Of a stretch of 64,000 bases of DNA, positions 33,661 to 44,067 are shown one piece after another. The notes under the pieces were generated by a model that saw only the letters and a list, made by a program, of their open reading frames with translations, ran no database searches and had not been told where the DNA came from. Each line of letters begins with the position of its first letter. Position 1 is the stretch's first letter. The stretch covers positions 1 to 64,000 of the forward strand of contig NZ_QLSX01000001.1 of the NCBI RefSeq assembly GCF_003268885.1, given 5' to 3'. The stretch is from Onishia taeanensis (GTDB lineage Bacteria; Pseudomonadota; Gammaproteobacteria; Pseudomonadales; Halomonadaceae). Position numbers and translations under genes: made by a program.

Positions 33661-34437
33661 ATGATTCAGCAGAAACGCCACGATGCCATCATCGCTCTGG
33701 TCAAGCACCAGGGCTACGCCTCCATCGAACAGTTGACCCGCGACTTCGGCGTCACCCCGCAGACCATTCGACGTGACCTCAATGCACTTTCCAATGAGGG
33801 GCTGATTCGTCGCGTGCACGGCGGCGCAGGCCTGGAATCGAGCACCGTCAACACCGCCTACCACACGCGCAAGACGCTGAACGTCGAGGCCAAGCGCCGG
33901 ATCGCCGAGTACCTGGCGGCACAGATTCCCAATCATGCCTCGCTGTTCATCAACATCGGCACCAGCAACGAGCTGGTCGCCGAGGCCCTGCAGTACCATC
34001 AGGGCCTCGAGGTGATCACCAACAACCTCAACGTGGCGGCGATTCTTCAGCACAAGGAAGACTTCAACGTCATCGTCGCCGGCGGCCAGGTGCGGTCCCG
34101 CGACGGCGGCATCATCGGCGAGGCTGCCATCGACTTCATCAATCAGTTCAAGGTCGACGTCGGCATCATCGGCATCAGCGGCATCGACGAGGACGGCTCG
34201 CTGCTCGAGTTCGACTATCAAGAGGTGCGGGTCGCTCAGGCCATCATCCAGAATTCTCGCCAGGTGTTCCTGATCGCTGATCACTCGAAGTTTCACCGCA
34301 ATGCGGTGGTACGCCAGGGCCGCATTACCCAGATCGACGCCCTGTTCACGGATCGCGAGCCGCCCGAAGCGATCCGCCGACTGCTCGATAGCAACGACGT
34401 GGCCCTGCATATCGCGCCGACGTCTTCCGAGGCCTGA
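33661..34437 (+). CDS. glpR: glycerol-3-phosphate regulon repressor
   Basis: 258 residues, DeoR family. N-terminal HTH: KRHDAIIALVKHQGYASIEQLTRDFGVTPQTIRRDLNAL, then EGLIRRVHGGA. The C-terminal DeoR sensor domain contains LFINIGTSNELVAEAL, VAGGQVRSRDGGIIG and GIIGISGIDEDGSLLEFDYQEV. It represses glp genes in the absence of glycerol-3-phosphate. It sits between its likely targets glpK and glpD. Confidence 0.94.
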   Translation: MIQQKRHDAIIALVKHQGYASIEQLTRDFGVTPQTIRRDLNALSNEGLIRRVHGGAGLESSTVNTAYHTRKTLNVEAKRRIAEYLAAQIPNHASLFINIGTSNELVAEALQYHQGLEVITNNLNVAAILQHKEDFNVIVAGGQVRSRDGGIIGEAAIDFINQFKVDVGIIGISGIDEDGSLLEFDYQEVRVAQAIIQNSRQVFLIADHSKFHRNAVVRQGRITQIDALFTDREPPEAIRRLLDSNDVALHIAPTSSEA

Positions 34438-34547
34438 TACTCGGGCCCCATCCCCGCCGCCCGCCTATCCGGCCGGCATTGCCATTCACGCTAGCCGCTC
34501 TCGCCACACTCCCCAGCCCCGCCACCGATGGCGGGGACTGCTGCTCG

Positions 34548-34595
34548 CCTACTTACCTACTTACCTACTTACCTACTCACCTACTCGCCAACTCG
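34548..34595 (+). repeat. six 8-bp tandem repeats
   Basis: Units CCTACTTA x3, then CCTACTCA, CCTACTCG and CCAACTCG. They lie ~70 bases upstream of the glpD operator region. Short perfect units of this kind can change number by slippage. Confidence 0.88.
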
Positions 34596-34664
34596 ACTAC
34601 TGAATCAGGCTCCGGTGACATGCTGCCGAGTCGGGCTGCCCGACACACATTTTCGATTTGCATC

Positions 34665-34708
34665 TTTCGTGTTCGCTTTCCTATACTGTATTTTCTAAAA
34701 CGAACACA
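34665..34708 (+). promoter_or_regulatory. GlpR-like sites and promoter of glpD
   Basis: TTTCGTGTTCGCTTTC (34665-34680) and, inverted, TAAAACGAACAC (34697-34708) flank a -10-like TATACT (34683-34688). The pair of opposed TTCG cores around the promoter suits repression. Confidence 0.6.
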
Positions 34709-34775
34709 TGATGGGCCTCACCAGCGCATGGTCTCGCAGAGAGCCTCGCTGAGCCCTCTTCTCGCGGAGCGAACC

Positions 34776-36281
34776 ATGCGTGAACCCCAGCAGCAAGAGC
34801 TTCTCGACCTTTTCGTTGTCGGCGGCGGCATCAACGGCGTTGGCATCGCCAATGACGCTGCGGGACGAGGTCTCAGGGTCGGGCTGTGCGAGCAGGCGGA
34901 CCTGGCCAACGCCACCTCCTCTGCCAGCAGCAAGCTGATTCACGGCGGATTGCGCTACCTTGAGCACCGCGAGTTCCGCCTGGTGCGCGAGGCCCTGCAC
35001 GAGCGCGAGGTGCTGTTAAAGAAGGCCCCGCATATCGTCTGGCCGCTGCGCTTCATCCTGCCCCACCAGCCTCACCTGCGTCCGGCCTGGATGATCCGTG
35101 CCGGCCTCTTCCTTTATGACCATCTCAGCCAGCGCGCAAGCCTGCCAAGCTCCAAGGGCCTTCGCTTCGATGCCACGAGCCCGCTGAAGCCAGCCATCAC
35201 CCGCGGCTTCGAGTATTCCGACTGCTGGGTCGACGACGCCCGTCTGGTGGTACTCAATGCCCTTCAGGCTCAGGAGCAGGGGGCGGAGATCATGACACGC
35301 ACTCGCTGCATCGAGGCTCGCGAGGAGGACGGGGCCTGGCACATTACCCTCGAGGATCGCGACACGGGACGCCAGATCACCCGCCGCGCCAAGACCCTGG
35401 TAAATGCCGCGGGCCCCTGGGTGGAGTCTTTCATCAGCGGCAAGACGACACGCCGGTCGCGCTATGGCATTCGCATGATCCAGGGCAGTCACCTTGTCGT
35501 GCCCCGCATCAACGTCGACGAGCGCGCCTACATTCTGCAGAACCACGATGGCCGCATTGTCTTCGTGCTGCCCTATCAGCAGGACTTCAGCCTGATCGGC
35601 ACCACCGACCGCCGCTACAAAGGCGATCCGGCCAAGGTCGATGCCAGCGACGAGGAAACCGACTACATCCTCGACGTCGTCAACGCGCACTTCCGTCAGA
35701 CGCTCAGCCGGGATGACATCGTCACCACCTTCTCCGGGGTGAGACCCTTGTGCGATGACGAGTCCGCCGACCCGTCGGCCATGACCCGCGACTATACCCT
35801 GGACCTGGACGATGAGGGCGCACCGCTGCTGTCGATTTTCGGTGGCAAGATCACCACCTATCGGCGCCTGGCGGAAGCCGCCATGGACAAGCTGGCCCCT
35901 CTGCTGCCGAGCATGGGGCCGAGCTGGACCGCCGAGCGACCGCTGCCGGGCGGAGACATCGGCAGTCAGGATGCCTTCATGGCCCGGCTGGTAAGAGACT
36001 ACCCCTTCCTCGGTGAGTCCCGAGCCCGTCGCATGGCCTCGAGCTACGGCAGCCTCTGCCTGAGCTTCCTGGGTGATGCCCGCCGCGTGGAAGATCTTGG
36101 CGAGACGTTCGGCGCCGGCCTCACTGCCGCCGAAGTCGACTATCTGCTCGAGCGGGAATGGGCCCGCGACGCCGAAGACATCCTCTGGCGGCGCACCAAG
36201 CTTGGGCTGCGCCTCTCGGCGGATGAGGTGAATCGCCTGAGCCGCCACATCACTACCCGAAGAGAGGCACAGGCTGCCTGA
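34776..36281 (+). CDS. glpD: aerobic glycerol-3-phosphate dehydrogenase
   Basis: 501 residues from the ATG at 34776, six bases after GGAG; this equals the E. coli GlpD length. The FAD motif VVGGGINGVGIANDAAGRG is near residues 12-30, followed by TSSASSKLIHGGLRYLEHREFRLVREAL, FEYSDCWVDDARLV, QGSHLVVPR and FGGKITTYRRLAE. It is a peripheral membrane flavoenzyme oxidising glycerol-3-phosphate and passing electrons to ubiquinone. It completes the glpK-glpR-glpD set. A terminator follows. Confidence 0.97.
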   Translation: MREPQQQELLDLFVVGGGINGVGIANDAAGRGLRVGLCEQADLANATSSASSKLIHGGLRYLEHREFRLVREALHEREVLLKKAPHIVWPLRFILPHQPHLRPAWMIRAGLFLYDHLSQRASLPSSKGLRFDATSPLKPAITRGFEYSDCWVDDARLVVLNALQAQEQGAEIMTRTRCIEAREEDGAWHITLEDRDTGRQITRRAKTLVNAAGPWVESFISGKTTRRSRYGIRMIQGSHLVVPRINVDERAYILQNHDGRIVFVLPYQQDFSLIGTTDRRYKGDPAKVDASDEETDYILDVVNAHFRQTLSRDDIVTTFSGVRPLCDDESADPSAMTRDYTLDLDDEGAPLLSIFGGKITTYRRLAEAAMDKLAPLLPSMGPSWTAERPLPGGDIGSQDAFMARLVRDYPFLGESRARRMASSYGSLCLSFLGDARRVEDLGETFGAGLTAAEVDYLLEREWARDAEDILWRRTKLGLRLSADEVNRLSRHITTRREAQAA

Positions 36282-36340
36282 CCGATTGGCTAGCACCCGC
36301 CCTGCCTTAATCGTCAGCATCTAACATGCCCACTGACCAA

Positions 36341-36371
36341 AACGCCGCGCTCATTTGAGCGCGGCGTTTTT
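36341..36371 (+). terminator. intrinsic terminator after glpD
   Basis: AACGCCGCGCTCA (36341-36353) pairs with TGAGCGCGGCGTT (36356-36368), followed by T-run. It lies between convergent glpD and fumC. Confidence 0.92.
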
Positions 36372-36469
36372 GGTGTTGCCCCGTTGGTGACCCTGACTGG
36401 TGGCGCTACTTGCCCATGCTCTTGCTGATAGCGACAAACCTGGCCAGGCCGGCTTTGGCTTGGCGACAA

Positions 36470-37852
<1,383 letters not shown>

Positions 37853-37900
37853 CGGGCTGTCCTTATTGCTCAGAAAACACTATCTGAAGCCGTAGAAAAA

Positions 37901-38953
37901 TCAGCTGGCCAATTGCTGAGGCTCACTGCTCAGGGAAACGCGATGCCCGCCAGCGACCTTGCTCGAGTACATGGCATGGTCGGCATGCTCCATCAGCGTC
38001 GCGAGCTTCTCGCCATGCTGAGGATAGGAGGCCACCCCGACACTGATGCGGGGCAACTCGTCCTCGGCTCGCTCGAGCAAGCGCTCGAGCATCGCCATGG
38101 CTCCCTCTTCATCAGTATTGGGGAGGAACATGCCGAATTCATCCCCCCCCAGCCTGGCCACCAGGTCGCTATCGCGCTTGCAGTCTTCCAGACAGCTCGC
38201 CACCGCCAGCAACGCGCGATCCCCCATCGCATGACCGTCACGATCATTGATGGCCTTCAGATCGTCCATGTCGATGATCACCACGCTGAACGGGCGCCGG
38301 TAACGCACACCATCGGCATGAAAGGGGGTAACCAGCTCAAAGAAGGCGCGGCGGTTGAGCATGTCGGTCAGTGAATCGCGGGTCGCCATATTCAGCAGCA
38401 TGCGGTTCGACAGATGAATCGCATCCACCAGCACCGCCGTGAGATAGCCGGTAATCAGGAAGACCACCAAGTTGGAGCCCGCCACAAGAAGGCCCTCAGC
38501 GCTGAGCAAATGCCCGCCACCGAGCTGAAAAAGAAGCAGATAGCAGGCCGCAATCAGCCCCACCAATAGCAAGGTTGCTGTCGTCCCCAGGGTCAGGGCG
38601 CTGGTCACCACAGCAAGCAGATAGAGACTGCCCATGGGGCCCTGCACACCGCTGGTGCCATGCAGGAACCAGGTGATGAAGCCGACCATGACCAGAGTGT
38701 GCAGGGTCAAGAGCCAGCGACGGCGTTCATCGAAATACTTGAGCCGACTCGCCAGCAGACTGAACAGGAAATAGCCGGCGGTACCTACCACAATGGACAT
38801 ACCCCCCATCTGTGGCGAGCCTACTACCACCAGATGAAAGATGACCAGGCTCACCAACAGCCATTCGATCTGATAGACCCCGGTCGTGAAACCACTGATC
38901 TGTACCCTGCGTGGATCCCAGACCAAGGGGGGTAACGGGTCCTTTTGTGACAT
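37901..38953 (-). CDS. membrane-bound diguanylate cyclase
   Basis: 350 residues from the ATG at 38953 (MSQKDPLPPLVWD), which has AGGA six bases upstream; a TTG further up is in frame. About six membrane helices fill residues 28-185. Then comes a GGDEF domain starting RDSLTDMLNRRAFFE, with GGDEF at 269-273 and a c-di-GMP inhibitory site RDSD (RxxD) five residues before it. All catalytic features are intact, so it should make c-di-GMP with product inhibition. The membrane part resembles no named sensor domain that I recognise. It diverges from the phasin gene. Confidence 0.92.
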   Translation of the reverse strand: MSQKDPLPPLVWDPRRVQISGFTTGVYQIEWLLVSLVIFHLVVVGSPQMGGMSIVVGTAGYFLFSLLASRLKYFDERRRWLLTLHTLVMVGFITWFLHGTSGVQGPMGSLYLLAVVTSALTLGTTATLLLVGLIAACYLLLFQLGGGHLLSAEGLLVAGSNLVVFLITGYLTAVLVDAIHLSNRMLLNMATRDSLTDMLNRRAFFELVTPFHADGVRYRRPFSVVIIDMDDLKAINDRDGHAMGDRALLAVASCLEDCKRDSDLVARLGGDEFGMFLPNTDEEGAMAMLERLLERAEDELPRISVGVASYPQHGEKLATLMEHADHAMYSSKVAGGHRVSLSSEPQQLAS

Positions 38954-39063
38954 CTTGTTCCTCATCGCCAATCCCTGCCCATCCTTGCTCCTATCATGCC
39001 AAGCTCGCCGGGGGATAGCGACCCGGTCATGCCGATGGGATTACGGCCTTGGCCGCAATCCAT

Positions 39064-39103
39064 GTTGCACTGCAACAAAACAGCTGCTATTGTGCACTGC
39101 AAC
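39064..39103 (+). promoter_or_regulatory. palindromic operator candidate upstream of the phasin gene
   Basis: GTTGCA-C-TGCAAC (39064-39076) is a perfect 13-base palindrome. A second, half-degenerate copy TGTGCACTGCAAC is at 39091-39103, 27 bases further on. PhaR-type repressors of phasin genes bind TGC/GCA dyads; assignment to PhaR is inferred. Confidence 0.55.
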
Positions 39104-39149
39104 GAAGGTCAAAAACCCTTCGTATCCAGATATTCTACGGAGGTGTGCA

Positions 39150-39518
39150 ATGAACGACTTCATGAACAACATCAACTTTGGCAAGACCACTGAACAGCTC
39201 GAGACCTTCTTCTTCGGTCCGGCCCGCGCCTATGCAGCGCTGACCCTGGACTACAGCGAGAAGCTCGCCAACGCTCAGTTCGACGCCATCAAGGCCTACA
39301 GCGACACCAGCCTGAGCCAGGCGCGCGCCGCCATGGACATCAAGGATGCCGAAGGCCTGCGCAGCTACATCGAAGGTCAGCAGAAAGTCGCCAAGGATCT
39401 TGGTGAGCGCGTCAAGGGCGACACAGAGAAGGTCGTAGCCCTGAATCAGGACTTCGCTCAGCAGAGCCAGAAACTGGTAGAGAGCAGCGTCAAAACCGCT
39501 TCTCAGTCCGCCAAGTAA
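39150..39518 (+). CDS. phasin family protein (PHB granule-associated)
   Basis: 122 residues from the ATG at 39150, with GGAGG at 39139-39143; an upstream in-frame reading is not real. The all-helical phasin_2 pattern shows FFFGPARAYAALTLDYSEKLANAQFDAIKAYSDTSLSQARAAMDIKDAEGLRSYI, then a C-terminal amphipathic helix. Phasins coat polyhydroxybutyrate granules and control size and number. No phaC is in the window. A strong terminator follows. Confidence 0.9.
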   Translation: MNDFMNNINFGKTTEQLETFFFGPARAYAALTLDYSEKLANAQFDAIKAYSDTSLSQARAAMDIKDAEGLRSYIEGQQKVAKDLGERVKGDTEKVVALNQDFAQQSQKLVESSVKTASQSAK

Positions 39519-39945
39519 GCTTTGTTTGAAAGCAAGTTCGGGCTAAAAGGCCCACGCCGCTACCAGTAACTAGTGGCATTAGAGAGTGGCCGGCCTCAAT
39601 CTGATACCCGGCCAACTCCCTCCCCAAAAGGCCGCCGATCCCTGATCGGCGGCCTTTTGCCGTCTATCGTTTCTGGAGAATCACTCGATGCATTTCATAC
39701 GATGTCCGCACTGACTGGCCTCCCCCAGCCACACATCGCGGAACCATAGACATACCTGATTAGAAACAAACACCTGGGAAGCACCAAAGACCTGGATGTA
39801 GAAGCGTGCCAATGGGTTAGCCGCAAGTGTCGCCCCCAGAGGGTTAGCTTTATTGATGGTTATCAAGATGAGGGCCAGCGTAAGCCTTTATGCTGTGAGG
39901 GTGGATACCCAAGCTATGCGCTGCCAAGGCAACAAGGAGGCCAAC
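39519..39945. other. interval after the phasin gene
   Basis: It contains the phasin terminator and an AT-richer stretch. A minus-strand frame at 39681-39866 (61 codons, TTG start, no Shine-Dalgarno) has no recognisable product and is not called. The promoter of the gene at 39946 should be here. Confidence 0.6.
39626..39658 (+). terminator. intrinsic terminator after the phasin gene
   Basis: AAAAGGCCGCCGATC (39626-39640) pairs with GATCGGCGGCCTTTT (39644-39658) around CCT, a 15-bp stem. Confidence 0.93.
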
Positions 39946-40461
39946 ATGATCGATACCATCAGGTCACTGCTCGCCATCGGTCTACATCCAAAGCGGCAGA
40001 TCCAGGAACTCTGGGCACATGAGCAAGCGGAGAAGCAGCGCTACCGTAGTACGGCCTTTCATTTCCTGACGCTTGATACCGCCACCGGCCGACTGTTGGC
40101 CGTGCTGGGCACGGAGTGTGAAGCCCGCCTGACGGGGCTAGAATCCTTCGCCAGCGCCATGGATATGCCCAAGCCCCAGTGCGAAGGGGGCACTCGCAGC
40201 CTGACATCGCTTGCCCACGACGATGAACCGATCACCGTGGCGCGTCGTCAATTCAGCAAGACGATTGCTGCAGCGAAGCGCGCCCAGCACTTCTACGAAG
40301 CCATGTGTGAATCCAACTGCACGCTGGCACTGCAGGCATTCTTGCATGACGGCTTCCATCAGAAACGCGCCGAACACCGGCTGCTACTCGAACACTTTGA
40401 TACGCTACGACTTGAGACGCTACGGCTTCCCGCTTCAACATCGTCCTCGCCCAACTCATAG
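39946..40461 (+). CDS. hypothetical helical protein
   Basis: 171 residues from the ATG at 39946, with AAGGAGG at 39934-39940, so translation is well supported. No family is recognised. The sequence is soluble, with no signal peptide or membrane segment, and predicted mostly helical. A His/Cys-containing stretch (AAKRAQHFYEAMCESNCTLALQAFLHDGFHQKRAEHRLLLEHF) faintly recalls ferritin-like or bacterioferritin-like helices with E/H pairs, but this is not firm. The C-terminus is Ser/Pro-rich. It is convergent with the YchJ-like gene, 13 bases away. Confidence 0.7.
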   Translation: MIDTIRSLLAIGLHPKRQIQELWAHEQAEKQRYRSTAFHFLTLDTATGRLLAVLGTECEARLTGLESFASAMDMPKPQCEGGTRSLTSLAHDDEPITVARRQFSKTIAAAKRAQHFYEAMCESNCTLALQAFLHDGFHQKRAEHRLLLEHFDTLRLETLRLPASTSSSPNS

Positions 40462-40474
40462 CCTGCGAAGCCGT

Positions 40475-41005
40475 TCAGACGGCACAGCATTTCTTCAGCT
40501 TGCAGCCGCTACCGCAGGGGCAGGGATCATTGCGGCCAGGTTTGAGCGCCGTCAACTGAGGATCTCCGTCCACGTACACCCATCTGCCGTCCAGGCGTGT
40601 GAAACGTGAGAGCTCCTCCAGTCGCTGCCAGCGGCCATGCTCCTGGAAAGTGGCACGAAAATGCACCCAGCCTTGCTGTCCTTCCTGCTCCTGCTGCCCG
40701 TCCTGATGCCCGTCCTGTTGCCAATGGTTCAGTACCTCGAGGCGCTTCCAGCACGTATGGGACGACAGCCCCATGTCGGTCGGGCAGGTATCGGGATACC
40801 AGGTCCTGCGCAGGTAACCTTCAAGATGCAGCACGAATGCACTGTAGCGTGAGCGCATCAGCGTGGCGACGGTCTTCGCGGCGGCGCCCTGGTGCAACGG
40901 CCCGCAGCATTCGCCATAGGCACCCAGGCCGCCACAGGGACAGGGCTCGGCGGATGACAGCGTCGTTGATGAGGCGGGCGTAGCGGGCATCCTGGGCGTG
41001 CTCAT
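40475..41005 (-). CDS. YchJ-family SEC-C motif protein
   Basis: 176 residues from the ATG at 41005 (MSTPRMPATPASS). An N-terminal PCPCGGLGAYGECCGPLHQG zinc motif and a C-terminal SEC-C motif PCPCGSGCKLKKCC bracket the YchJ domain (TLMRSRYSAFVLHLEGYLRRTW...VHFRATF). An insertion rich in Gln, Gly, Asp and Glu (about residues 100-118) is encoded by CTG/CCT-rich near-repeats. SEC-C motifs bind zinc and often contact the ribosome or SecA. The function of YchJ is not known. Confidence 0.85.
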   Translation of the reverse strand: MSTPRMPATPASSTTLSSAEPCPCGGLGAYGECCGPLHQGAAAKTVATLMRSRYSAFVLHLEGYLRRTWYPDTCPTDMGLSSHTCWKRLEVLNHWQQDGHQDGQQEQEGQQGWVHFRATFQEHGRWQRLEELSRFTRLDGRWVYVDGDPQLTALKPGRNDPCPCGSGCKLKKCCAV

Positions 41006-41089
41006 GGGCTGGAAGGCTCGTCTTGGAAGGTAATGGAGACAATAGAGGTAATGAAGGTAGCGCCAGGCCAGCAAACCAGGCCGGCGGGT

Positions 41090-41791
41090 TTACCAGTCAA
41101 GCGCCTGCTTGACGAAGGGGATGGTCAGCTTGCGCTGAGCCGAAAGCGATGCCTGATCAAGGGTCTCCAAGGTTCCGAAAAGATCGCCCAGACGCCTCGG
41201 CCCCCGATGCAGGATGTAACGGGCGACCTCGTCCGGCAGCTGCATCCCTCGCACGCGAGCGCGAAGCTTGAGCGCCTCGAAGCGACCGGCATCGTCCAGC
41301 GGTTTGACGTGGAAGGTCATGCCCCAGGTCAGCCTTGAGGCCAGATCCGGCAGCTTGATATCGAGTTGGCGTGGCGCGGCGGGCGCGGCGATCACCAGCC
41401 GCTTGCCGGCATCGCGCAGGCGATTGAAGCAGTGAAACAGCGCCTCCTCCCAGCGCTTGCGGCCCAGCACCCGGTGCAGATCATCGATGGCGACCAGGTC
41501 CAGACGTTCGCTGTCCTCGAGCATATGTGGCGGAAAGTGGCCAAGCTCGTCCAGCGGCAGGTAGAGCGCACGCTTGTCGCGATCGCTGGCTTCGTGACAG
41601 GCCGCCTGCAGCAGATGACTGCAGCCGACCCCCTCGCCGCCCCACAGAAACAGGAACGGCTCGCCCGTTTCATCGAGCTGGGCACGCAGGGTGCCGACCA
41701 GCGTCTCGTTGCCGCTAGGCTGGAAGTTGGCAAAGGTCGCATCGTCGCGCATACCCACACCGAGCGGGAGCTGCGCTGCACCGGGCTTCAT
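41090..41791 (-). CDS. hda: DnaA regulatory inactivator Hda
   Basis: 233 residues. The N-terminal QLPLGV (7-12) is the beta-clamp binding motif required for RIDA. The AAA+ core has GGEGVGCSH (51-59) in place of a full Walker A Lys-Thr, which matches the P-loop degeneracy common among Hda. Walker B LVAIDDLHRV and LASRLTWGM (sensor/Arg region) follow. It stimulates hydrolysis of DnaA-ATP after replication starts. Coupled (ATGA overlap) to the PerM-like permease gene upstream, as in Pseudomonas and E. coli neighbourhoods with perM/purM. Confidence 0.95.
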   Translation of the reverse strand: MKPGAAQLPLGVGMRDDATFANFQPSGNETLVGTLRAQLDETGEPFLFLWGGEGVGCSHLLQAACHEASDRDKRALYLPLDELGHFPPHMLEDSERLDLVAIDDLHRVLGRKRWEEALFHCFNRLRDAGKRLVIAAPAAPRQLDIKLPDLASRLTWGMTFHVKPLDDAGRFEALKLRARVRGMQLPDEVARYILHRGPRRLGDLFGTLETLDQASLSAQRKLTIPFVKQALDW

Positions 41792-42864
41792 GAAGCCTCC
41801 TCGTCCTGGCGTTCGATACCATGAGCATCATATAAGGTACTGTTTTTATAGTTTTCATGGAGATAGCGCAACACTACCATGATCACCGCCGCCACCGGCA
41901 GGGCCAACAGCACCCCCGTAAAGCCGAACAGCTGCCCGCCGGCCAGTACGGCGAAGATCACCGCCACTGGGTGCAGGCCGATCTTGTCGCCGAGCAGTTT
42001 GGGCTGCAGCACCAGGCTCTCGACCAACTGGCCAACAGCGAACACCGCTCCCACCCCAAGCAGCGGCAGCCAGCTATCGAACTGGAAGAAGGCCACCACG
42101 CCGGCCACCGAGATGCCCACGATGACGCCGAGATACGGCACGATGCTGACGAGCCCCGACAGCAGGCCAATCAGCAGTGCAAAGCGCAGGCCAAGCAGGG
42201 TTAGCCCCAGCGCGTAAATGATACCAAGGCACAGCATCACGATCAGTTGGCCGCGCAGAAAGGCCGACAGTACCTCGTCGCATTCTCGCGCCAGGCGCAC
42301 CACCGCAGGCTCCCATTGGCGAGGCAGCGAGCCATGCAGCTTGGCAGTGAGCCGATCCCAGTCAAGCAGCAGATAGAAGGTCACCACCGGGATCAGCGCC
42401 AGATTGCCGACCCAGGCCGCCAAAGCGAGCCCCGAGCGAGAGACCTGCGCCAGCAGGGTGGCGGCGAAGGTACCGGTCTCCTTCCAGTTGGCCATCAGGG
42501 CTTGACGCAAGGCATCAATGTCCGTGGACAGATCCTGACCGGTCAGCGACTGAATCCAGGGCACCAGGGTGTCCTGCAGCCAGTTCAGCATAGCGGGCAC
42601 GGATTCGATAAGCTGCCCGATCTGGCGGCCAAGCACCGGCACCAGCAGCAACAGGGCCAGCAGCAGGATCACGCTCAGTAGCAGAAACACCAGCGATACC
42701 GATAGCCGCCGCGACAGGCCGCGCGCCTCCAGACGGTCGGCCAGCGGATCCCCCAGGTAGGCCAGTATCATGCTGACGAAAAAGGGCGTCAGGATCGGCT
42801 GTAGGCTGATGAACAGCCACATCAAGCCTGCCAGGCCGAGTACTAGCCACCACTGTCTGCGCAT
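41788..42864 (-). CDS. AI-2E/PerM-family membrane protein
   Basis: 358 residues with about eight membrane helices: a pair near 8-40, one at 60-85, then a long extracytoplasmic segment (about 90-150) and a helical C-terminal half. Conserved features are [37 protein letters not shown] and [29 protein letters not shown]. The family includes E. coli PerM and TqsA and some Na+/H+ antiporters of halophiles. Substrate unknown. It is upstream of hda and diverges from purM. Confidence 0.9.
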   Translation of the reverse strand: MRRQWWLVLGLAGLMWLFISLQPILTPFFVSMILAYLGDPLADRLEARGLSRRLSVSLVFLLLSVILLLALLLLVPVLGRQIGQLIESVPAMLNWLQDTLVPWIQSLTGQDLSTDIDALRQALMANWKETGTFAATLLAQVSRSGLALAAWVGNLALIPVVTFYLLLDWDRLTAKLHGSLPRQWEPAVVRLARECDEVLSAFLRGQLIVMLCLGIIYALGLTLLGLRFALLIGLLSGLVSIVPYLGVIVGISVAGVVAFFQFDSWLPLLGVGAVFAVGQLVESLVLQPKLLGDKIGLHPVAVIFAVLAGGQLFGFTGVLLALPVAAVIMVVLRYLHENYKNSTLYDAHGIERQDEEAS

Positions 42865-42975
42865 TGCATCTCTCCCTGTTCGCGTGTCTCTCCACGGTGC
42901 GGCGCGGCCTTCACGATGCTACAATTCCGTTCCACTTTTGCCCCACTTGATGATCGTATTGCGACAGGAAAGCCC

Positions 42976-44067
42976 ATGACCCGCAGCCCGTCGGACTCCT
43001 CTTCTACTCCTTCCGCCGATTCCGCCTCGCTGAGCTACAAGGACGCTGGCGTGGACATCGACGCCGGTAACGCCCTGGTCGATCGCATCAAAGGCGTCGC
43101 CAAGCGTACCACTCGCCCCGAGGTAATGGGTGGCCTTGGCGGCTTCGGCGCACTCTGCGAGCTGCCGAGCGGCTATCGCCAGCCGGTGCTGGTCTCCGGC
43201 ACCGACGGCGTCGGCACCAAGCTGCGCCTCGCCATGGATCTTGGCAAGCATGACACCATCGGCATCGATCTGGTCGCCATGTGCGTCAACGATCTGGTGG
43301 TCGCCGGCGCCGAGCCGCTGTTCTTCCTCGACTACTATGCCACGGGCAAGCTTGATGTGGACATCGCCGCCGACGTGGTGACCGGCATCGGCGAGGGCTG
43401 TGCCCAGTCCGGCTGTGCCCTGGTGGGGGGCGAGACCGCCGAGATGCCCGGCATGTACGCAGGCAGCGACTACGACCTGGCCGGGTTCTGCGTCGGTGTG
43501 GTCGAGAAGGACGAGATCCTCGACGGCAGCCGCGTTGGCGAAGGCGACGTACTGCTCGGACTGGCCTCCTCCGGCCCGCACTCCAACGGTTACTCGCTGA
43601 TCCGCAAGATCCTCGAGGTCAGCGACGCGGATCTCAACACTGATATCGACGGCGTGCCACTTCGCGAGGCACTGATCGCCCCGACCCGCATCTACGTCAA
43701 GTCCCTGCTGTCCCTGATCAAGGACAGCGGCGTATCGGTGCATGCGCTGTCACACATCACCGGCGGCGGCCTGTCCGAGAACATCCCGCGGGTGCTGCCC
43801 GAGTCGCTCGGGGCTCGCATCGACGTCAATGCCTGGACACGTCCGGCGGTCTTCGACTGGCTCCAGACCCAGGGCAACGTCGATGAACACGAGATGCACC
43901 GAGTGCTGAACTGCGGCATCGGTATGGTGATCGCCGTCTCCGCCGCCGACGCCGAGAGTGCCAAGGCTCACCTGGAAGGCCAGGGCGAGACCGTCTACCA
44001 ACTCGGTGAGATCGTCGCGCGCAGCGGCGAAGAAGAACAGGTCATTCTGGAGAACCTCAAGGCATGA
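42976..44067 (+). CDS. purM: phosphoribosylformylglycinamidine cyclo-ligase
   Basis: 363 residues from the ATG at 42976 ([13 protein letters not shown]), with AGGAA before it. The Ser-rich 20-residue leader precedes [22 protein letters not shown]. Motifs: [50 protein letters not shown] and [17 protein letters not shown]. It makes AIR in step 5 of purine synthesis. It overlaps purN by four bases. Confidence 0.97.
   Translation: MTRSPSDSSSTPSADSASLSYKDAGVDIDAGNALVDRIKGVAKRTTRPEVMGGLGGFGALCELPSGYRQPVLVSGTDGVGTKLRLAMDLGKHDTIGIDLVAMCVNDLVVAGAEPLFFLDYYATGKLDVDIAADVVTGIGEGCAQSGCALVGGETAEMPGMYAGSDYDLAGFCVGVVEKDEILDGSRVGEGDVLLGLASSGPHSNGYSLIRKILEVSDADLNTDIDGVPLREALIAPTRIYVKSLLSLIKDSGVSVHALSHITGGGLSENIPRVLPESLGARIDVNAWTRPAVFDWLQTQGNVDEHEMHRVLNCGIGMVIAVSAADAESAKAHLEGQGETVYQLGEIVARSGEEEQVILENLKA

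Larger units (their letters stand above)
34438..34775. other. non-coding interval between glpR and glpD
   Basis: It contains a perfect hairpin CCCCGCCA-ccga-TGGCGGGG (34517-34536), probably the end of the glpR transcript, an 8-bp tandem repeat (34548-34595), and the glpD promoter with GlpR-like sites (34665-34708). No separate gene is supported. Confidence 0.7.

Noticed and set aside
39681-39866. Minus-strand ORF of 61 codons before the unknown gene
   Set aside because: TTG start, no Shine-Dalgarno, no recognisable product; left as part of the intergenic region.
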